Source: Eriocheir sinensis
Lineage: Eukaryota > Arthropoda > Malacostraca > Decapoda > Varunidae
Assembly (NCBI RefSeq): GCF_024679095.1
Contig: NC_066509.1
Span: 19,593,325 to 19,657,324 of the forward strand
Direction of reading: 5' to 3'
Length of the DNA: 64,000 bases
The position numbers and the translations under genes were made by a program. Position 1 is the first letter of the stretch, and each line of letters starts with the position of its first letter. The notes beneath the pieces are model-generated. The model had not been told where the DNA came from. It saw only the letters and a program-made list of their open reading frames with translations, and did no database searches. Shown piece after piece: positions 56,508 through 64,000 of this stretch.

Positions 56508-56957
56508 ATGTCTAACAATTGCAGTCATATATTCTTATCCATCGTCATCTTTTTTATAGTAGGATTTTTCATTTTGTTTTTGGGGTGGCTTGGGGCAAGG
56601 CAGGAGAAAACAAGATATAACAGCAAGAGAACGACAAGCCCAACTCAAAGGACAAAACATAAAATTAAAATAGCAGCTACCCCTGCTCCTGTAAAAAATA
56701 AGATGAGAGAATATGAAAAAAGTCAGTTTCCCAATTGGATTGATAAAATAATAAGAATGTGTATGAATGACTATGAAAAAAAAGAAATATTCGATACTGC
56801 TTCACTCCAAGAGAATAAAGGAAATACGCAAAAGAAGTTATCACCTTTTTTGAGAGAACTATCTTACGATAATTTACCTCTGATAATTAAAATAAGGAGG
56901 GACATCAAGGCCAACAAAGATGTTTTCAGATATTCTAGCAAAGGGATGAAAAATTAA
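56508..56957 (+). CDS. unassigned 149-residue ORF with N-terminal membrane segment
   Basis: The frame is open from the upstream (GT)n. I place the start at ATG 56508 because everything before it translates the repeat. Residues about 7-30 (HIFLSIVIFFIVGFFILFLG) form one strongly hydrophobic helix, followed by a Lys/Arg-rich stretch (residues 31-65), so a single-pass protein with a basic cytosolic side is predicted. Residues 66-149 are polar and rich in Lys, Asp, Asn and Ile (FPNWIDKIIRMCMNDYEKKE, FLRELSYDNLPLIIKIRRDI). Composition is unlike the surrounding repeats and unlike RT or transposase frames. I recognise no family. A viral or transposon-borne small membrane protein, a host exon, or a chance ORF in AT-rich DNA all remain possible. 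Confidence 0.4.
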   Translation: MSNNCSHIFLSIVIFFIVGFFILFLGWLGARQEKTRYNSKRTTSPTQRTKHKIKIAATPAPVKNKMREYEKSQFPNWIDKIIRMCMNDYEKKEIFDTASLQENKGNTQKKLSPFLRELSYDNLPLIIKIRRDIKANKDVFRYSSKGMKN

Positions 56958-57342
56958 TTATAATATCCAATTTATGCATCAGAAAGTTGAACCTTATGGC
57001 ACGAGACTGAGCTTGGGAAAAAATATTGACATTTCTTTTGGGTCGTGTGAAGAGACTCATTAACTTCAAGCAGTTAAAAAGTGAACGGTGTTAGCAACAA
57101 AAAGGTAGTACTATTTAAATGATGGATTACATGCAGTTGATTATGCACTAATATGTCTGTCTGTGATGATGCAAAATGCCCCTTCTGCTTACTTCCGCCT
57201 CTCCAGCTTGTGCTGTGATTTAAAAACAAACAGTAATCAAATACTGTTAACATACTTCATCCTTCAAAATCAAGAGACTTACACACATTTAAGGAGTGAA
57301 GAACAGACCATTAAAACAAAATATGCATAAAGTTGAAATTAA

Positions 57343-57636
57343 ATTGTTGGCAAAAAGCTCAATAATTCTTCTGAGCAGCCAATATCCTTAGAGGCGACGG
57401 CAGACGAAGGACCGATCAAACCAGCAATGCATAATCTTCAGTTGCTAGATGAAATCATCTCAAAAATGCAGAGAGAGACGGAAGAGGAAGAGAGAGGTGG
57501 AAGAGGTGAGGAAAGGATGAAAAAGAGACTGAAGAGAACAATTGAAAGCAACAACAAGGATGATGAAGAAGGAGAAGATAGAGTGATTGAAGTTGAAAAG
57601 GGGGTAAAAAGGAATGAAAGAAAAAGGAAAAAATGA
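57343..57636 (+). CDS. unassigned acidic/basic ORF, possible coding piece
   Basis: An open frame of 97 codons between stops, with the first ATG at 57427. It begins with a polar stretch (SSEQPISLEATADEGPIKPA, before the ATG), then MHNLQLLDEIISKMQRETEE with heptad spacing, then Glu/Arg/Lys-rich sequence typical of charged low-complexity tails. It grades into polypurine DNA, so the C-terminal half could be compositional. It shares strand and neighbourhood with the 56508 ORF but not its frame. No function is claimed. Confidence 0.25.
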   Translation: MVGKKLNNSSEQPISLEATADEGPIKPAMHNLQLLDEIISKMQRETEEEERGGRGEERMKKRLKRTIESNNKDDEEGEDRVIEVEKGVKRNERKRKK

Positions 57637-57639
57637 AGA

Positions 57640-58324
57640 AGACAGGTAGAGGCAGGTAGGAGAATGAGGAATAAATAAAAGACGGAAAAAACAAACAGAT
57701 GGAACTGGCCAAAAACGAAAGAAACACAAAGGACAATAAGAAAATAATGATAAAGATGGAGAAAGGAAATAAAAGAAAAAATACTTTGCTGAATACAGAA
57801 ATAGTAGGAAGGAAAAGGAAGGAGAGAAGCAATTGATATAGATGTGAAGGCCAGCTGATATGTTTTAGAGAGAGAGAAAAGAGTGAGAGGAAGAGGGTGA
57901 GAGAGAGAGGATAAAGAGAAAGAAGTGTGCAATACCGTGCTCAAAGGGAGAGGGAGGAGGGAGGAATAGTAGATAAATCAGATGAAAGAGAGTAAAACCG
58001 GTGAGCAAGGCAGAAAGTAATGAGGGAGAGCGATTAAGAGATGAGAGAGAGAGAGAGAGAAGTGGGAGATAGGAAAGAGAATGGCGAAGGAGAGCGGAAA
58101 GGAGGAGGATGATGAATCAGAGAAGAATTAAGAAGGAGGAAGGTAGAGTGAGGTGAGGGAGAAAAGAAGATGGAGAGTGAGGAAGGTAAAGAAGATGAGG
58201 GAGAAGGTGGTGAAGATAGGAAGGAGGAAAGAAGAAGAAGGATGGAGGAAGGAGGTCAGGAGAGAGAGAAAGAAATTGATGGCAGGAAAGAGGAAAGAAG
58301 TAGAAAGTATATAAGAAAATTGAA
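57640..58324. repeat. polypurine DNA
   Basis: G/A-rich block with GAGAGA and AAGGAGG units. No gene. Confidence 0.75.
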
Positions 58325-58470
58325 AGGAGGAGGAGGAGGAGGAGGAGGAGGAGGAGGAGGAGGAGGAGGAGGAGGAGGAGGAGGAGAAGAGGTGAGACGG
58401 AGGTACTTAGAAGTAAGGCACCTCGCTTATGACCAGCCTCCTCCTCCTCCTCCTCCTCCTCCTCCTCTCG
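58325..58470. repeat. (AGG)n and (CTC)n arrays in inverted arrangement
   Basis: About 20 AGG units (58325-58386) and about nine CTC units (58438-58466), complementary to each other and separated by about 50 bp. They could fold into a hairpin. Confidence 0.92.
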
Positions 58471-58734
58471 AGTCCTCTTCTCCCTCTCTTTCTCATTTTT
58501 TAACCTTTTCGTTATGTGCATTTTATTTCCCGTTCGTATATTTTTTCCTGAAGTATTTTTTCCATTGATTTTTCCCCGTACTATTTTTTCCGTACTGATT
58601 TTTACGATACAATTTTTTTCCATACGGTTTTTCCTTTACTGATTTTTTCCTGTCTGATTTTCTTTCTTTCTCATAAATGTTGTTCTTTCGTGTTGTCTTT
58701 TATTCCTTTATTGCTTTTGTGCATACACCTTGAT

Positions 58735-58739
58735 TATGT

Positions 58740-58775
<36 letters not shown>

Positions 58776-58815
58776 GCGTGTGTGTGTGTGTGCGTGTGTG
58801 CGTGTGTGTGTGTGG
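58735..58815. repeat. (GT)n with GC interruptions
   Basis: Imperfect GTGT/GCGT array. Confidence 0.93.
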
Positions 58816-58912
58816 CCACGTGCATCAGGTATTCCCCTGCAGGGGAAGGTGTTGAAGGTCCTCTCATTCTAGCTAGAGCCTCGTCGTCCAGCAACGGCCG
58901 TGGTTCAGATCC

Positions 58913-59022
<110 letters not shown>

Positions 59023-59579
59023 TGTCTGTATCTATCCCCATCTATCCTATCCATCTGTCTTTCAACGTTCTAGATTCTTGTTTTTTTTCTTGTTCTTGTT
59101 CGTCTTTATCAACTATCATCTTCTTCTTCTTCTTCTTCTTCTGTTCTTCTTCTGTTCTTCACCGCCTTATGCTTCGTTTTCTTTGAAATCTCATTTTACC
59201 TATTTTCTCAGTTCCTCCTCCACTCGTCTTCCTCCTCCTCCTCCTCCCTCCAAACACAGGATGAAAGAAAACCAAGCAATGGAGAGAGAGAAGGCCGTTA
59301 GGAGGAAAAGAATTGGGTGGCTTAGAGAAGTGTTGACAGGGGAAGGGAAGGGAGGGAAGGGAAGGGAAGGGGAAGGGAGGGAGGAAGAGGAGGAGGAGTA
59401 AGGGAGAGAGAAAGAATGGAAGTAAACTGAAGGTGTAAAGGAGCCAGGATTAATTGTTAAAGAGCAGGAGGAGGAGGAGGGAGGAGGAGAAGGAGGATGC
59501 AGGATCTAAAGGGAGGAGGAGGGAAGAAGAGAGGGGTGAGGTAAGCCAGGAAGGATGGAGGAAGAGAATTGGATAAAGC

Positions 59580-59870
59580 CTGGAACCTTGGAAAGCATGA
59601 AAATACGAGAAGCATCAAGCCCTATTAACTTATTACGAGGGTTGCCCGATGTAGTGATTTAATCTGCTCGACAAATCGTCACCTTGCCTCCAGAGCAGAT
59701 TCAAAGCACTTCTCAGTGCGATGTACATTCAGTTAATTCCTGACCCTATGACAAACTTCTGGTCGTTTCCGATTTTTAAAGGGAGTTGATGGATTTCGCA
59801 CTGGCTACTTCCTACAGGGAGGAATTTGTTCCAGTGGCGGATGGCTCGGTTTGACGAAAAACCCCAAAAA
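59580..59870 (-). mobile_element. possible LINE RT C-terminal fragment
   Basis: The minus strand reads a HPPLEQIPPCRK then PSTPFKNR pattern with a stop between, resembling the W-N-x-L-P ... S-x-x-x-F-K-N-R end of LINE RTs. The order of motifs also matches 40130-40260. Too degenerate for a firm call. Confidence 0.4.
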
Positions 59871-59924
59871 CCGAAATGTCTGTATTATATTTTTCTCGTT
59901 TTTCTCATTTTTTATAGTTCTTGA

Positions 59925-60500
59925 GGGAAGGGACGGAGGGAGGTGATGGGAGCAGCTGCAGAGAGGGTGAGAAGGAAGGGGATGAGCAGAGTGGGAGGCA
60001 GGCATGGAGGAGGAGGGGGTGAGGGCAGACTGAGAAAGGGTGAGAGGGAACCCCCCAGAGAAGGAAGGATGGGGTGAGGGAGGCTGGAGGGAGGAGGGAG
60101 GAGGAGGTGAGGCAGGCTGAAGGAGAGGAAGAGGTGAGGCAGAATTTGAAGAAGGGAGGGAGGTGAGGCAGGTTGGAGAGGAGGGAGAAAGAGGAAGAGG
60201 GTGAGCAGTTGGAAAGGAGGAGGAGGGAGGGTGGGGAAGGCAAGATTGGAGGCTGAAGGAGGAAGGAGAGGAAGGGGGTGAGAGCAGAGTTGGAAGAAGA
60301 GAGGAGAGGGGTGAGGAGGAGGCTGGGAGAGGGAGGAAGAGGAGAGGAAGGGTAGAGGCAGGTTGGAAGGAGAGGGGAGGAGGGTGAAACAGGTTGGAGA
60401 GGAGAGGAGGAAGGAAGGGAAGGGGGTGAGCAGGTTGGAAGAGAGGGGGTGAGGCAGGTTGAGGCAGGGAGGAGGGGTGAGGCAGATTTCTGCAGCATTA
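59925..60500. repeat. polypurine minisatellite (GGTGAGGCAGGTTGGAG-type)
   Basis: Degenerate units of about 40-50 bp built around GGTGAGGCAG(G/A)TTGGA and GGAGGAAGG repeat about a dozen times. The complementary strand has long Ser/Pro/Leu frames that are compositional. Confidence 0.82.
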
Positions 60501-60539
60501 TGCACAGGATGGCGATCAGCAACCTTTCTCATTCACTGG

Positions 60540-61078
60540 GGCCAACCTCCTCCACTCCCTCCCTCCACTCCCTAATTCCTCCACTTCGTTCACTCCCTAT
60601 TCCTCCTCCTTCCTTCCATTAACTTCCCTCCTCCCTCCCTCCTTCCTCCTTCCTCTCTCCTACTTCCCTTCCTCATTTATTCTCTCCACTTTCTCTTCCT
60701 TCTCTCCTCTTTCTCCTCCCTCCCTTCTAAGTTGGCCTTGACTGCCATTCCTTCCCTCCCTCCTACCCTCCTTTCTACCTCCATCCTCCTCCTCCTCCTC
60801 CCTCTACCTCTCTCCTCCTCCCTTCTTCCTCTCCCGTCAAAGATTAGCCTTGTAAATATTCCACTCTCCTCCTCCCTCCTCCTCCTCCTCCTCCTCCTCT
60901 TCCTCTCTCCCTCCCCTGGTCAGCCTTCGAACCGAGCCTCACTTCTTTTTTTCTTCTCTGCTCCATTTCTGTCTTTTTAGTGGTAGTAGTAGCGTGATGA
61001 TGATAGTGGTAATGGTGGTGTGTGTTAGTGGTGAACAGGTTAGTGATGATGGTTAGGTCTGTTGGCTGTCACTTTTGT
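60540..61078. repeat. polypyrimidine DNA with (CTC)n
   Basis: C/T-rich, with TCC arrays at 60783-60802 and 60868-60900, then a short GTGGTGATG-rich patch. Confidence 0.8.
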
Positions 61079-61258
<180 letters not shown>

Positions 61259-61379
61259 ATATTGATATTATTGTGTTTTGTTCAGGTGATAATAGCAGTC
61301 ATTAACTTCAGCGCAGACAGAGTGCTTATTGGGATAGCCTGAGAGAGAGAGAGAGAGAAGAAGCACACTTGTCAAAGCG

Positions 61380-61383
<4 letters not shown>

Positions 61384-61433
<50 letters not shown>

Positions 61434-61508
61434 CATCAACATTCCTCCACGAGCATAAGAAAAACTCAACTAACTTCTTTGCCGTATTTTCCTAAATGAT
61501 TGCTCTCT

Positions 61509-61570
<62 letters not shown>
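61384..61570. repeat. two (CT)n microsatellites
   Basis: CT arrays at 61384-61430 and 61501-61568, preceded by a short GA array at 61341-61358. Confidence 0.95.
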
Positions 61571-62275
61571 GATTTATCCACGTCTTCATTCTGTTTCCCT
61601 CCTCTTCTTCTTCTTCTTCTTCTTCTTCTTTGCTTCTCTCCTTCCCTCCTTCTCCAGTTTTATCCTCTCCTCGTTTTTCTTTTTTTTCCTTCAATTTCAA
61701 GTTTTCAGTCTTCCCACCTTCTTTCCCTTCACTCCGCTAACTTGTTCCTATCGTTTCCTTCCTTCCTTCAACCCTTCTTCCTTCCTTTCTTCCATGCTTC
61801 TTGCCTCCTCTTTTAGCACTTGTTTTTTTCTTTATTGTTATTTTCTTTTCTCTGCTTTTATTTCTTCCTTCCTTGCTTTTCTTGTTTGTCTTTCTTTCCT
61901 CCTTTTCTCTCCTTTTCCATTTTTCTTTTTCTTCTGTGGTACATCACTTCCTTTCTTTCCTTCTTTCCTTTAATTACTTTTTTCTTTCTCTTTCTTCCTT
62001 GCTTTATTATTTTCTGTTTTCCTTCCTTCCTTTCCTTCCTTCCTTCCTTCCTTCCTTCCTTCCTTTCTTCCTTCCTTCCTTCCTACTTTTCTCCTCCACT
62101 TTCCTCCACCCTTTACCATCTTACTCCTCCACATCATTCACTCCACCATCTCTCCCTCCTTCTTCCTCCCACTCCCTCCACTCCCTTTCCTAATGTCTTT
62201 CTCCTGCATGACACCCCTCTCTCTTCCTCCCTCTTTCCCTCCCTCTCTCCCCTCCTGCTCCCTTCTGTGAACAAT
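61571..62275. repeat. polypyrimidine DNA with (TTC)n and (TTCC)n
   Basis: TTC units at 61605-61630 and TTCC units at 62020-62085 within a 700-bp C/T-rich block. Confidence 0.82.
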
Positions 62276-62339
62276 ATTGTGTGTTAAAAAAGACCGATAA
62301 TTTAATTTCTCACAAATTCTGTTTCAAACAGAGATTTGC

Positions 62340-63080
62340 CGTACTGTGGCAAGGGAACTGCAGGGAGTAGCTGGGAGGAGGAGGAGAACTGGAGATGGAG
62401 GAGGAGGCTGGACGATGGGGAGGAGAGGACTGCTGAGGAAGGAAGGAGGAGCCTGGACATTGGAAGGAGAGGAACTACAGGAAGGGAGGAGAAAGAACTG
62501 GACGATGAGAGGAAAGGGAGTGGACTGCAAGGGAAGGGAGGAAGAAACTGGACGATGAGAGGGAGGAGAGTGGACTGCCAGGGAAGGAGGGAGGAAGAAC
62601 TGGTTTGATGGGGAGGAGGGAGAGTGGACTGCAGGGGAAAGGGAGGCCGAAAGAATTGGACGATGGGGGAGGGGAGAGGACTGCAAGAGGGAGAAGAACT
62701 GGACCGATGGGGAGGAGGAGAGAGTGAACTACGAGGAAGGGAGGAGAGGAACTGGACGATGGGAGAAAGAGGTGGACATTGCAGGGAAGGAGGAGAGAAC
62801 TAAACGATGGGAGGAAGGGAGAAAGGACTGCAGGGAAGGGAGGGAGAAAGGAACTGGACGATAAGGAGAAGGGAGAAGGACTGCAGGGAAGGAGGGAGAA
62901 GGGAACTGGACGATGAGGAGGGGAAGGGAGAAAGGACTGCAGGGAAGGGAGGGAGAAGAAACTGGACGATGGGGAGGAAGGAGAGGACTGCAAGGAAGGG
63001 AGGAGAAGAACTGGACGTGGGGAGGAAGGAGAGGGACTGCAGGGAAGGGAGGAGAGGAGACTGGACGAAAGAGAGGGGAG
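62340..63080. repeat. about 50-bp polypurine minisatellite (GGACTGCAGGG..AACTGGACGATG)
   Basis: About fourteen degenerate units share GGACTGCAGGGAAGGGAGG and GAACTGGACGATGGGGAGG with a period of about 45-57 bp. Flanking 63080-63360 is G/A-rich without the unit. Overlapping long frames on both strands are repeat-derived. Confidence 0.92.
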
Positions 63081-63459
63081 GAGGAGAGAGGAGTTGGAAG
63101 GAATGGAGGGAAGGAAAGGAAGGGAACACGAATTGAGGAAGAGGAGGTGAGGAATTGAAGGAAGAAGGAGCTTTGGAAAAGAAGGAGGAAGAGATAACTG
63201 GACCTAAAGGAAGGAGGAGGGGAGAGGAGAGGGAAGAAGGAAGGGAAACAGGCAAGGAGCGTGGTAGGTGTTTTAGATTTAAGTAAGACAGGGAGAATGA
63301 TTGAGGGAGGAGCCAGAGTGAGAAGGGCAAAAGGAGAATGCTGCTGAGGGGAGGACCAGATCAGGAGGGAGAGAGGTGAGGATGGGAGGAAAGCAAGGCA
63401 TGCAGGGAAGGAGTTTGAGGGCCCAGAGAAGGGATAGAAAAGGAGGGAAAGGAGGGAGG

Positions 63460-63850
63460 AAATAAGGGATGAGGCATAAAGTAAAGGGAGTGAAGTGAAG
63501 CAGAGAAAGGGAAAGAGGAAGGAGAGGAAGGAGACAGAGGGAAGGAGAAAGAAGGAGAGAGGAGGGAGGGCATAAAGAAAGTGAGGATGTAGAGGCAGGC
63601 AGAGGAAGGGAAGGAAGGAGAGAGGAAGGGAGAGGGAGGAAAAGAAGGGAGGGGCATAAGAGAGGAAAGGAAGTGGGCAGGCAGAGAAAAGGGAAAGGAG
63701 GAAGGAGAGAGAGGGAAGGGAGAGGGGAGGAAAGAGAAAGGAGGGAGGCATAGAAAGCAAAGGAAATGAGGCAGGCAGGGGAAGGGGAAAGGAGGAAGGA
63801 AGACAGAAGGGAGACATGCAGAAAGGGAGAGACAGGAAAAGGCAGGAGAG
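63460..63850. repeat. about 93-bp polypurine minisatellite
   Basis: GGCATA(A/G)A recurs at about 63469, 63568, 63652 and 63748 with GGCAGGCAG and GGAAAGGAGGAAGGAG in each unit: about four degenerate copies. Confidence 0.8.
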
Positions 63851-64000
63851 GAGGGGTAGGGAGGGAGTATGAGGGGGGCAGAATGTGATGACCAGCGCGA
63901 TAATTCAATAAGACAATTACCATATTTTAACATTTCTTCCACGTCGAGAAGGGCGAAGGGGGGAGGGAGATAGAGAGGAAGAGAACGAAGGAGGGAAGAG
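63851..64000. other. purine-rich window end
   Basis: G/A-rich with a short mixed island at 63885-63945. Nothing recognised. Confidence 0.5.

Noticed and set aside
58820..58912. tRNA-like B box (GTGGTTCAGATCC) suggesting a SINE
   Set aside because: No A box at suitable distance and no body or tail; the site is followed directly by (CT)n.

Overview
The window reads as nuclear DNA of an animal, most likely a decapod crustacean. The evidence is indirect. Simple repeats are extremely dense, with (CT)n, (GA)n, (GT)n, (TTA)n and (TA)n arrays and long purine or pyrimidine blocks. Several decayed LINE families resemble those common in crabs and shrimps, including CR1-like copies ending in 8-10 bp direct repeats. 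There is also an env-bearing Ty3/gypsy element, hAT transposons and tRNA-headed SINEs. I see no complete host gene, rRNA or functional tRNA. Essentially all recognisable coding potential belongs to mobile elements.

Layout. 1-4310: CR1 fragments, two blocks dense in an interrupted GACNGTC palindrome, and a ~255 bp (TA)n tract. 4800-5448: minus-strand LINE ORF1 remnant. 5449-19026: one decayed gypsy/errantivirus-like provirus holding several later insertions. In order it has a 5' LTR, a PBS candidate, a gag region with a SINE and a 43-bp repeat array, protease, RT, RNase H and integrase. The integrase end is split by a Jockey LINE that itself contains a 5'-truncated CR1. Then come the integrase tail and an env-like gene split by a 1.1 kb hAT-like element with a target-site duplication, followed by the env membrane anchor, a polypurine tract and a truncated 3' LTR. 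19027-24015: a CR1 fragment, then a nearly full-length CR1 with an SGNH-type ORF1 and an EN-RT ORF2. 24016-33545: SINE copies, an hAT transposase relic and CR1 3' ends among low-complexity DNA. 33693-36591: a minus-strand RT element with a putative C-terminal nuclease, sitting inside a trinucleotide array. 40010-42895: one CR1 copy with its 5' part inverted, as expected from twin priming. 42940-43310: a 35-bp minisatellite. 47700-49245: hAT-like non-autonomous ends. 50600-52585: an RTE-like LINE. 52819-53375: a 557 bp element with long inverted repeats. 56508-57636: two unassigned ORFs. 57470-64000: mainly polypurine or polypyrimidine DNA and minisatellites.

Relations. The elements do not form a functional pathway; they form a stratigraphy. 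The gypsy provirus is the oldest layer and was hit by Jockey, CR1, hAT and SINE copies. Every catalytic aspartate I can locate in its protease, RT, RNase H and integrase is replaced or missing, so it is dead. Two of the CR1 copies, the hAT transposase and the RTE keep core catalytic motifs but carry frameshifts and stops. The most informative items are the nested provirus, the inverted CR1, the RT-nuclease element in its microsatellite target, and the unassigned ORF at 56508.
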